Assembly (NCBI RefSeq): GCF_000002595.2
Contig: NC_057015.1
Coordinates: 3,234,952-3,298,951 of the forward strand
Direction: 5' to 3'
Source of the DNA: Chlamydomonas reinhardtii
Lineage: Eukaryota; Chlorophyta; Chlorophyceae; Chlamydomonadales; Chlamydomonadaceae
DNA length: 64,000 nucleotides
The translations under genes and the position numbers were made by a program. The notes beneath the pieces were generated by a model, which did not search any database, had not been told where the DNA came from, and worked only from the letters and a program-made list of their open reading frames with translations. Positions 11,901 through 21,778 of this stretch are shown in pieces. Each line of letters begins with the position of its first letter. Positions within the stretch are counted from its first letter, which is position 1.

Positions 11901-12440
11901 GGCAAGGCCGTAAAGAACTATTCGGACCTGGTGAGAGCGGGTGGGCGGCTGGGCGCGTTGGGGGCAGTGGCGGATGGGGACATGAACTGCAGGCTGATGA
12001 GGCAGGTTGCATGTGTAGTATGGCCTCAAGTATGCGGGGTAAGGTGTTGCCAGGCGAGCAGTGCTCTGACGGGGGTGGTCTTTTCTCGTGCCTGCAGGTG
12101 GAGGCGCTGGATGAGAAGCGCGTGGGCGACACAGTCAAGGTGCGTGGGCGGGGCCCTACAGGAACAGCCCCCTGTGTAGTGGTATCGCCTTCAAGCCAAT
12201 AAAGCTGGTGCCTGGTGGCGACCGGGTCACTGGGTATCCAACAGGACGGCTTCATTGGGCTTACGCTGCGCAACGGTAATCAGCCTTATCTGCACGCGTG
12301 CGCTTGTCTGGTGTTGCTGCCACACGCAGGTGGACATCCTGCGCAGTCAGACTGACAACCTATTCGCGAGCGGCACTGCGCGGAAGATGTCTGTGTACAT
12401 CACTTTGGGCGAGCGCGGGCAGGTCAATGTGACTGAGTAA
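8907..12440 (+). CDS. DEG1C: Deg1-type serine protease, chloroplast
   Basis: ATP-independent trypsin-like protease/chaperone of the DegP/HtrA family. Twelve exons: 8907-9122, 9263-9550, 9701-9769, 9878-9981, 10196-10226, 10376-10429, 10564-10722, 10963-11071, 11271-11506, 11799-11930, 12098-12139 and 12330-12440 (1551 nt, 516 aa). Catalytic triad His233 (TNYHVIK), Asp263 (DKDVAVLRL) and Ser343 (NPGNSGG), then a single PDZ domain from about residue 405 to the end, the Deg1 layout. The N-terminus is Arg/Ser/Ala-rich, followed by a hydrophobic stretch (about 80-98) and PAHA before Glu120, which looks like a bipartite plastid/thylakoid-lumen presequence. The first ATG was chosen; Met in [10 protein letters not shown] is an alternative. 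The symbol rests on recalled adjacency of DEG1C to CHLM; membership of the Deg1 group is certain, the paralogue letter less so. Confidence 0.9.
10727..10818. repeat. 13-copy GTGGCGG minisatellite in a DEG1C intron
   Basis: About 13 tandem copies of the heptamer GTGGCGG, almost unvaried (one copy has A for G), starting just after the exon 7 donor. The G-rich strand is the sense strand, so the pre-mRNA could form G-quadruplexes. Further G runs (11530-11539 and 11581-11597) occur in intron 9 of the same gene. Confidence 0.9.
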
Positions 12441-12660
12441 TGGCGCGACACGCCATGCGGTAGCAGCACTGGTGCACATTGATCCGAAGGTTATGGCGCA
12501 GTTGTTGTGTTGTGTTCCGCCTTCCGCTCTGGTCTACGTACGCATTAGTTCCGCAACACTCGTCAATACTTGTGTTCCTGGTTCTGCGCCAGCGCACGAT
12601 GTGAGGAGGGGCAGGCAGCGTACTGGGATGGCTGCATTAAGGCAATCTGAATAGCCGTTA

Positions 12661-12665
12661 TTACA
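12661..12665 (-). terminator. Possible RCC1 poly(A) signal
   Basis: TGTAA on the minus strand, about 720 nt below the RCC1 stop. It lies inside the presumed DEG1C 3' UTR. Tentative. Confidence 0.3.
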
Positions 12666-12741
12666 GAGGAGAGCCAATTCCCTCTAGAATGCGACAAGTT
12701 GCTACTGCGGTGGCCGGCCGGTCTGTAGGGCTCATGTCACC

Positions 12742-12746
12742 TGTAA
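12742..12746 (+). terminator. TGTAA poly(A) signal of DEG1C
   Basis: TGTAA about 300 nt after the DEG1C stop codon, the usual distance in this alga. Confidence 0.55.
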
Positions 12747-13385
12747 CACACCAATGCACGTTTGTACGTCCAGTCCTGTCGGTCATGCTGCGTAAGTCGC
12801 AGCTCGCCAAAAGCAGCTGCCCTTAACACCGACAAGTCAAATAGCTACACCCCCCAACCTGATCCGCACGCGTCCCTAGGCCTGCACACGGCAGCACAGG
12901 GCACTTGGTTTGCACTGGTCATTCCTGCGCATTGCACCTCCGGATGTGAATGTCCGGTAAGCCCGTTAAGATAGATAATGAAGCAAAAGGGCAACAGTCA
13001 GTCAACCTGCACCTAGTAGCAGCGGCGGCGGCACCTGGGGTCCGCCATGCCCTGCATTGCACACAAGCTGACCATGTGCAGTCCGTAAAGAATACAACTA
13101 TGTTGGGTCCGATAATGCGCATGCCTACACCGCATGACACGCAGCAAATCTAGGCTGTGGGTTGGGCACATCAGTCCCACCACACACTCCTATTCAGAGA
13201 AATGAAAGCTGGTGTCACTCCTGTGTCAAGCAACCAAAATGCACTTCCATATATGTTCGGTGACCGCAGTCGCATACCGAGCCTGCACGTTCCCAGCATC
13301 TCTCATCGTCCTACATTCACACCCTCTTCGCTCATCGGGCTGGCGCATACTACACCCATATCCCACTCCTGCGCTTCAATGAGCC

Positions 13386-15458
13386 TTACGCAGCCGCCGC
13401 CTCATCCGCAGCCTTTGCGTCCGTCTCCATAGACTCAGCACCCTCCTTCTCCCCCTCCTTCTCGTCCTCAGCGGGCTTAGCTTCCGTTGCCGCAGCTGCT
13501 GCGGCCGCGCCGTTCGCCTCCGGCTTGGCCTCCGCCGCAGCGGACTTGGGCTCAGCCGCTGGCTTGGCTACCACTGGCGCCGGCACGGCCGCTGCAGGCG
13601 GAGCAGCCGCGGCGCCAGCGGAGCCGCCCGCACCGGCGGTGGGACCCACCTCACCCTGCGGGCCCGCCAGCAGCGCGCCGTGCTGTCCGCCAAAGTCCAC
13701 GAAGTGCACGCGCCGGTAGCCGAACTGCTTGACGCGCCCCATCTTCTTGGGCACGGTCTCGTCGTCCTCGTCCGTGCCCTTGGCCAGCTGCAGGTTGGTG
13801 TTGCTGCCCCAGAACCAGGCGTCGCCGTCGCTGGTGGTGCAGGCGGACACGTTGGTGCCGGCGGCAATGCACTCCACCTTGGCGCCCTCAGGCAGCCCAT
13901 CCACGGGCTTGGGCTCCGGGTGGATCTCGTTGGCGGTGTTGGTGTCGACGTCGCGGCGGCCCAGCATGCCGTAGGTGGCGGCGCCGAAGGACAGCAGCAC
14001 GCCCTTCTTGGTCAGCGCCAGCGTGTGCTGCTCGCCGCCGGCGATGTGCGCTACGCCCTTCAGCGAAGCCACCGGCACCGGCTCCCACTTCAGGTTGTCG
14101 TCGTTGTTCTCCTTTGCAATGCCCAGCTGCCCGCTGTTGTTGAGGCCCCACGCCGCCACAGCGCCGTTCTTGCCAATCACGAAGGTGCTGTAGGCGCCGC
14201 ACGCCACGTCCACCGCCTGCGTGCTGCCCAGGGCGTAAGGCAGGTGGGCCACTAGCGTGGGCTTGAACAGCTGCTCCGCGGTGGGTTGGTGCTCGCTGTC
14301 CTGGTGGTAGGGCTTGACGCGCCCCAGCTGGCCCTGGCTGCCGCTGCCCCACGTCAGCACGTCGCCACGGTTGGTCAGCAGCACCGCATGCCGCGCGCCG
14401 CACACCAGCTTCTTGATGCGGTCACGCAGTGACTCCGGCTTCCATACCTGTCGACGTAGAGCAGGTATAAGCAAGAGCGTTTGGCGGGAGACACCAGCAA
14501 CATTAGAAGGCTATCAACGCTGCTACGATGCAATTCCATTCTTTAAGCTGGAAGCTGCGGCTGCCACCAGCCACATACTTACCCAGCGCTGCCCGTTGTG
14601 CCCCGCCCACGTTTCCTCCCAGCCCAACCCAGTAATCACATCCGCCTCCGCCCACGCCCTTCCACTACTCTCCCACCCCTTGAATCCCCTCCTACGCACC
14701 TGGATAAACAGGCCCTGCACTTTGACGTCGGCCGTGAAGCCGGACAGCGCGCCCACCTCGTCCTTGAAGTGGCCGCACCCGTACAGAGAGCCGTCCGTAC
14801 CCACAGCGAACGTGAAGCCGTCGCCGGCGGCCACCTGCACCGCCTTCAGGCCGCCCGGCAGCGTGGCCTGGCCGGGCACGAAGCTGTCGCCCTTGTTCTT
14901 CTCCGACTCATTTTCCCAGCAGGTGCCCGAGGTCTTGCGGCCCAGCGCGCCCTCGTCGTTGACGCCCCACGTGTACACGTCGCCGTCGGCCGTCAGGCCC
15001 ACCGAGTGCATGCCGCCGCACACGACCTGAACGAACTTCAGCGTCTCCGAGATGGGCAGCTTGGGGCGCGGGACCTGGGAGCGGGTGTCGGGGTCGTCAG
15101 CGCCCTCAGGATCCCCGAGTCCAAGCGCGCCGAACGAGTTCGTGCCGAACATGAAAAGGTCCAGCGCGGGCTGTCCTGGGAACAGGCTAGGCGCTGGCTT
15201 GGGCTTGGGAGCAGCCTTAGGTTCCGCAACGCGACGGCGCTTCGCTGCAGGCTTCGGGCGCTCATCCTCATCCTCGGCGGGGGGAGAAGGTTCCTTGACC
15301 GGCTCGGGCTCCTTTTCCTCCGCTGGCTCCTCAGCCGCGCGCTTAGTGCCACGCTTCGTCGCTGCCTTCTTCGGCTTTGGCTCCTCCACCGGCTTATCGG
15401 CCGCCTCCTCCTTCGCCTTGGCCTTGGTGGCAGGCTTGGCGCGTGTGGCACGGGGCAT
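13386..15458 (-). CDS. RCC1: RCC1-type Ran guanine-exchange factor
   Basis: Loads Ran with GTP on chromatin, driving nuclear transport and spindle assembly. Two exons: 14700-15458 and 13386-14447 (1821 nt, 606 aa), joined in phase 0. A Lys/Pro/Glu-rich N-terminal tail of ~90 residues carries basic nuclear-localisation candidates (KRRRV at 73-77). A seven-bladed RCC1 propeller follows, with repeated units such as LFMFGTNSFGALGLGD, VYTWGVNDEGALG, VLTWGSGSQGQLG and VAAWGLNNSGQLG. The C-terminus is an Ala/Pro/Lys/Glu-rich tail of about 95 residues. Animal RCC1 is ~420 residues; the extra length here is in the tails. Because there is a single propeller and a nuclear signal, RCC1 proper is favoured over UVR8-like or other RCC1-repeat proteins. 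Head-to-head with the next gene. Confidence 0.9.
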
Positions 15459-15971
15459 GATGCTAATTGTTTGACAGGTTAAATTGTATTGGTAGGACTC
15501 TATGATCTGACCAAAGACCAGTCAAAACAGTTAAAAAGTCAACTCCCCGCCCCATGCAGGTCGCTGTGACTTGGGGCATGTCGCTGAGCCTCGACAGACA
15601 CGGCCTGCTTGACTTTGCTGTTTTATCTACGTGCCGTTTGTTCCTTAAGCAAGGCCTACAAGTTATATTGCTTTCCTCACGGCACTTTCTCGCGCTGCTG
15701 TCGACATATCCAATGGTATACCAATAATAGGGGAGGGTTATTTATGCAACGTTGGTTAGCCCAGGCCGGGCTGAGTGTGGTCGACAGCATGTGCATGGTT
15801 CTCGACTGAATAACCAGCCGAAAGGTACCGAGCGTTGTTACCGCTAAACATGAATACCTTCTAATGTCTTGTCGACAAAGCTCTGCGCGCTGGGCAAGCG
15901 CTCAGAGGTAGAGCTCTTAACTCAACAAGCACCCGCGGCCTTCGCCCGCGCTCGGTACTCCGCGCAGGCTT
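15459..15971. promoter_or_regulatory. Shared upstream region of RCC1 and the disordered-protein gene
   Basis: 513 bp between divergent start codons. Locally AT-richer than the genes. No named element could be assigned. Confidence 0.4.
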
Positions 15972-18900
15972 ATGGCGGGTGATGGCGATGGCGTCGGCGC
16001 ACCTGTGCATGCGCGTGCGTCGTCGGCCTCGCTGCCTAAGGCACACGGGGACGGCACGAAGAGCCGGGATGTGAGCCTCGCGGACCTGCAGGAGCAGTTC
16101 GCCTCCCTCCAGCGCGATTTTGATGCCTTCAAGGATGGCAGCAAGACGCGGCCACCTACACGGTCGGGGCGTCCAGGCTACGACCCGCCGGAAGCGGCGC
16201 TAGCACAGCGGCTGGCGGCAATCCGTGCCGCTGGCGCTGGCGCCGGCAGCGGTGGTGGGGGCGCTGCTGCCCCACGGTCACAGTCCGTGCCTCCCAGTGC
16301 TCGCATGGGGCGCAACGCCTCGCCAGCACCAGACCCAGGTCCCTCACGCCGGCCAGGGGCAGCGGCTGCAGCCGCGCCGGCAGGCGGCGTTGCGGCACCC
16401 CCGCAGCGTGCAGCTCCTGCTGCCCGGGCTCCAGCAGCCGCAGCGCGCGGGGCCAACGAGCCCCGTCAGCAGCAGCAACAGCAGTTCCAGTCGCCGCCTC
16501 CACAACGGGCGGCCGGCAGGTGGGGTGCGGGGCCGCCGAGCGGGGGCTCGCCTGCGCCCGCTGCGCCGCCTGCCCCCGCCGCTGCGGCGCAGGACTCGTC
16601 CGCCCAAAAGAAGAAAAAGGAGCGACCCGCATGGAACAATGCATTTGTTGAGGAGGCGTCGCCGTGGTCTCAGGAGCTAGCGCGGGAGGAGGCGGAGGCA
16701 GTGGCTGCCAAGGAGGCGGCGCCAGCACCAGCGCCAGTGCCGGTGAGGGCGAGGGCGCCCAGCGCCGGGCGTATACCCGCACGGCCGAGCAGCAGCGGCC
16801 GGGCTGCGGCGGCGCCGCCTGCACAGCAACCACAGGCAGGGATGCGGGCACGGGCACCGTCGCCGCCATCTGCCCGAGCGCGGGCTGCGGCTGTGGCTGC
16901 TGCCAAGGAGGCGGCTCTCCAGCAACAACAGGCAGAGCAGCAGCAGGGCGTGCGGCAGCAGGTGGGTGCGGAAAGTGCTGCGCGAATGAGAAGGACTGCA
17001 AGCGGGTAACGTTGACTAGCAAACGGTGTTTGAGACACGCGGTGTTGGACGCGATGTGCATGAAAGCGTTATGCATATCCGTATGCGCCGACATGATGAG
17101 CGCCCGTGCTTGCAGATGGCGCGTGGCGGCATGATGCTGGTTATTCCCTCCGGCCCTGTGGCGGCGCCGCAGCCAAGCGGTGGAGGCGCAAACGCCGGCG
17201 CTCGCAATAGCCCGGCGCGTGGCAGCCAAATCCCGTCGCCCTCTTTGGGTCCGAGAGGCCCTGACGGCGAGAACCGGTCAGAGTCACGGCCGCGCACGCA
17301 GCAGAGCCGCATCCCCGTTCCCAGCTTCAACACCCCGCCGCATCAGCAGCAGCAACAGCAACCACCAGGGAGGGCGGCTGGCGGCTCGGGCTCCGGGGCG
17401 GCGCCAGGTGGAGGGCGGGTGGATCGACTGGTTGTGGAGCACGGGGTGTCGTCGTCCTATGATGACCACGACGACTACGGACCGCCCAGCTCCGCTACGC
17501 CGGCGGCGACGGCCCCGGCCAGCGACGGCAAGGGCACGCGGCGGCGAAAGCAGTGGGAGGTGCCAGGCGCCGTGAGCGGAGGCGTGGGGAGCAGCAGCAG
17601 CACGAGCGACCCCCCAGGACTAGGCGGCGGAGGCGGCGCCTGGTCATCATCGGAGGTGCCCATGCCGCCCGCGCCGCCGCCTGCGGGGTCGGCACGTGGC
17701 AGCGGCGCGGCGCCGCCGCCACACCCGCCGCGCCCGAGCAGCAGCAGCGGCGGTGCCGGGGTCTGGCCGCACCCGCCGACACGCGTCCCAACACCGCCCA
17801 GCAGCCGGCCACCCAGTCGGCCCGGCAGCCGCCCAGTCAGCCGGCCGCCCAGTCGCCCGCCCAGCCGGCCTGCCAGCACCAATGGCGAGGGCCCCACGCC
17901 GGGTGCCTCGCTCGACTTCGTGGTCACCAACAGCCGCGTGTCCACACCGCCCTCGCGGCCGCCGTCCGTGCCGCCCGCACAGTACGGCTCGCGGCCACCC
18001 ACCGGCGGCGGAGCTTCTTACGCCGACGACGGCTTTGGCGTGCCCGGGCCGAGCAGCCGCCCGCCCTCGGCCGGCCCGCCTCGCCCGACGGTGTCAGGCA
18101 GCGGGGCAGCGGCTGCGGAGCCGAGGTCGGTCGCCTTTACAGTGCAGCACGGCGGCCCGGAGCCGGCGGCCGGCGGCCAGCCTGGAGCTGCCGGCGAGGG
18201 AGCTGGCGCGGCGGCTCCGGGGGGCAGCGGCAAGGGTGCGGACTACATGCGGAAGCTGTCGGCGCTGAAGCGGCCGGTGCCGCACTCCCAGGACCCGCCC
18301 AGCCGCAGAACGACGGAGGACCCATCAGGTGGCGGTGGCGGCGGCGGCGGGGCCGGGGGACAGGGGCGGAAGTGGCTGGAACTGGGGGCGGGAGATGTGC
18401 CGCTGTCGTCGGCACCGGTGGACGCGGTGGGGTCGGGGCCAGCAGCGGTGCGTGCGGTGCGGGGCCGTGTGCTGTCCGCAGGCGCGGAGGCAGCAGCCGC
18501 TGCAGCAGAGGCACCGGCAGGCGTGCATGGGATCCGGCCGGTGCGGGCGGGCCGCGGCGATGCCAAACGGCGAAACAGCGAGGGCAACGAGGAGGCAGCG
18601 GCGGCGGCGTCAATGGCGGGTGGCGCACCCGAAGCTCCTCCCTCGCCCACGGCACGCCCCATGTTGGGCCCGCTGCGTGTGCCCAGCGGCAGCAGCCGTG
18701 TGGCTTCGCCGGATCACAGCGCTGGTGCCGACTCGCCCGGAGCTCAGGGGCAGTGGCCGCGGCTTGGCCCCTCTGGCAGTGGCATGTCGGCAGGAGGAGG
18801 CGCAGCAGCTGGTGGAGTCACTGGGCTGCCGGGTGGCATCAGTGCAGAGCAGTTCATGGCGTTTGCAGTGCAGAACCCACAGGTGGCACTGGCGGTGGCA

Positions 18901-20550
18901 CAGGCGGCTCTGAGCGGCAACCCCGCCGCCGCGGCGCAGGCGGCAGCTGGGGCGGGGGGTGGTGCTGCGGGTGCAGCTGGCGGCAGCGGTGGGCCCGGCG
19001 GCGGCCGGTCACGGGCGCGTTGGAACGTGCCGACGGAGGCACACGAGCCGCAGCTGGCGCCGTCGGGCTCGCTCAGCGGCGGGCCACAGCCGCCGTGGGC
19101 GGCGCCGGCGCAGCCGCTGGCGGCTGCTATGGTAGCAGCTAACCCCGCGGGTGCGGCAGGAGTGACCTTGAGCAACGACCTGCGACGAGTGAACTCGGAT
19201 GGGCAGCGGAGCATGCAGCAAGCGGCGGCGCGCGCCAGCGGCATGGGTCTGGACATGCCGCCGCCGCCCGGGCACTCGTCCCTAGGCGCGCCGCTGCCGT
19301 CGTCGGCGTTGGTGCCGGGCGGCCCCACGTACGGACCTGGGCCGCCCATGCCGCCGGGGGCCCCGGTGGTGCAAGGGCTCTTTCCTGGCGGCAGCGGCGG
19401 GGTAGGTGGCGATGGCGGGTGGCAGGGCGGCGCAGGCGGCCCGCGCGATCCTGGCTACGGCCCTCCGCCTTACCAGTCCGCTCTGCAGGTATGTGTACAG
19501 CACTAGCTCCTGCAAGTCTATTACGGCGCCCAGCGCATACCTCCTCGCTCGCTCGCTCGCTCGCTCCCTGACTCACTCATCCGCTGAGTCACCCACTAAC
19601 GCGATGGTGCACCGCACCCGCCGTACCCACCGCAGCCCATGCGGCCAGCCATGGCGCACCCGCCGCCCGGCATGTGGGGGCCGGGCCCGCCAGGCATGGG
19701 CGGACCGGGTGGCCCGCCGCCGCCCGGGCCGCACCACGCGGCCCAGCAATGGGGTGGCTACGGCTATGGGTCCAACTCGCGCGGCGCGGGAAACTACATG
19801 GGAGGGCCCGGGCCAGACGGCATACACGGCCCCGGCATGGGCGGGCCCATGGGCGCCATGCCGCCCGACCCATACAAGCCGCCCTCGTTCAACAAGCGCA
19901 ACTCGAACGGCTTCCAAGTGAGTTGCGGGCCTGTTGTCTCAGGGCGTTGCTGGCCGGCCGCACGCTGGATGCGCCCTGCACTGCTGCTCTTACCGCTCTA
20001 TGCACGACAGCTTTTGGGGGGCGTGTACTCATGATTGTCGCTGCTTGCCGTTGCAATGCAGGAGGGCCCAGGGCAATACGGTCCACCTGGCATGGGGCCT
20101 AGCCCAGGTGCTGGCGGGGGCGCCGGCGGGGGCACTGACCTGCCCGACTACATGCGTGTGTCCATGTCGCGCATGGTGGCGGGCTGGTCCGCGCCCAATG
20201 CCCGACACGGCGCGCTCTCGGGCTTCAACGACGTGTGGTCGCATCGCAACGTGCAGCAGGGCGGCCGGCCGCCGCCAGGCGGGCCCGGCGGCGGCATGAT
20301 GTGGCCGCCGCCGCCGCCGCCGGGTGCAGGTGGCGGCCAGTACATGGCGGCATTGGGCGGGCCGCACGGCGCGGGCGGCGGCGGGGGACCCGACTACTAC
20401 CCTGGTGGGAGAGACGAGGGTTCTTATGGAGCGGGTGGCGGCGGTGGCGGGCCGCGGGGCACGGGCTTCGAGGGCATGTCCCTGGCCGAGGTGTTGGCGT
20501 CCAAGCCCAAAAAGGAGGTGCCGACGTTTACGAAGAAGCGCACCGGGTAG
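15972..20550 (+). CDS. Large intrinsically disordered protein, unknown function
   Basis: Not recognised. Four exons: 15972-16961, 17116-19488, 19636-19917 and 20062-20550 (4134 nt, 1377 aa), all phase 0. Residues ~34-57 (DVSLADLQEQFASLQRDFDA) could form a short coiled coil. The rest is Ala/Gly/Pro/Ser-rich with poly-Gln runs, an SRPPSRP-type repeat array near 17800-17870, and a Gly/Pro/Met-rich C-terminal third. Short conserved-looking islands punctuate it: RPAWNNAFVEEASPW, RRKQWEVP (~470), RARWNVP (~965), LPDYMRVSMSRMVAGW, HGALSGFNDVWSHRN and, at the end, FEGMSLAEVLASKPKKEVP followed by a basic tail. Such islands in a disordered chain suggest short binding motifs for partner proteins. A scaffold in RNA or cytoskeletal assemblies is possible but unsupported. 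Exon 3's acceptor is the least certain boundary. Confidence 0.75.
19544..19565. repeat. CTCG microsatellite in an intron
   Basis: About five tandem CTCG units in the second-to-last intron of the disordered-protein gene. Confidence 0.8.
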
Positions 20551-21778
20551 CAGGCGGCTTGGGGTGGGAGGGTGTGGGCGGCGGTGTTGATAGTGGGGTT
20601 GCAGCTGCTGGAACTGTATGTGTTTGTTGCGTGTGACTGCGTTTACGGACGCGTTGCGTCCTGTACTGAGATGTACGGTGTGGGGCACTTGCATGGTGGT
20701 GAAAATGCTTGAAAAAACGCAACACGCACAAGCGAACATGACGTTGTAGAGCCGAGGCCAGTGAGCTAGCACAAGCAAAAAGAAAAGCGTGAGCATGAGC
20801 AGCGACCGCAACTGCTACGTTACCTTTGACGAGATAACCGCGCGCCAAGCTGCGCCACTCCGGCGTCCTAATGCTTGTGACTCTCAGCTGGTGTATACGG
20901 CTGTCAGAGGCTGGGCTGGCGCAGACTGGCCGCAGACTACCAAGCGAAGGCTGCGATGCGTTGTGGTGTGGGTGCACGTGCAAGAATGAAGTGTGTCGCC
21001 AGAGCTTGGGGCGGCGAGCCAACGTAAATGTTGATGTTCATGTGAAAGGCGTTGAAGCTGCTTGGGCATGTCCGCGACAGCACGGTACATAGCATTCACG
21101 TTTTGTCTTGGGAATATGTGAAGGAACAAAGATTGTGGTCAAAGCCTCAGGCAGCAGGCGCACGCAACGTGTATGTGCATCCATGCATGTCAAGACTCAA
21201 TAAGCTAGAGCTGCACTTGGAGCTGCATAGCTAGGGACGCGGCAGTTGATCGCGTATGTTGAAAGGCAGGAGGCCGTGAGCCGGTATGGCGCTGCTGGTA
21301 GATGCATGTACGAGTGAGTGGGTTCGTGGCGCATTCTTGTTCCGGGTGTGGGCACACGGCGACTCGACGGTGTGGCAAGAGCCACGGATGTACGATGCGG
21401 ACTGAAGTCGTGCGGGAAGCTGAATGGCCCGATCCACCGACCACCGCCCGTTACAAACTCATGGTTGAAATGGGAAGCGAGGTGGAGGCAGACAGAAGAT
21501 TCGGCTGCGGCCAGACCATCACATCTCGGTGTGCCTGAAACCCCATAACAGTACCCTGTGGCGCGTTGATACAGCTTCCCTACCACAAGCACACGAGGAC
21601 ATGAATGCTAGACAATATTATTGCCCCAACCCAGTGGCCTTGCTTTGAAACGGAATACTCAGCGCCCATCCCGCGCGTGCCACCTTCTCACGCCACCGCC
21701 ATCCCCTCGCTGCATCATGATTAGCCACCTTTGCACAACCGCTGCACTTGCGCAGGCTGGCTACACACGGCCTGCGCA
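20551..21778. other. Convergent 3' UTRs
   Basis: 3' UTR of the disordered-protein gene on the plus strand, with no TGTAA recognised, and of the splicing-regulator gene on the minus strand. The sequence is markedly less GC-rich than the flanking exons. No further gene supported. Confidence 0.5.
21451..21455 (-). terminator. Poly(A) signal of the CLASRP-like gene
   Basis: TGTAA on the minus strand, about 325 nt after the stop codon of the splicing-regulator gene. Confidence 0.5.

Larger units (their letters stand above)
12441..13385. other. Convergent 3' UTRs of DEG1C and RCC1
   Basis: No gene recognised. A plus-strand TGTAA at 12742 fits DEG1C. The only minus-strand TGTAA below the RCC1 stop that I found is at 12661-12665, so the two 3' UTRs may overlap by roughly 100 nt or more. 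Confidence 0.5.

Noticed and set aside
12251-12282. Extra small exon of DEG1C after exon 11
   Set aside because: It would be 31 nt and break the frame; direct joining of exons 11 and 12 reproduces the known Deg1 end.
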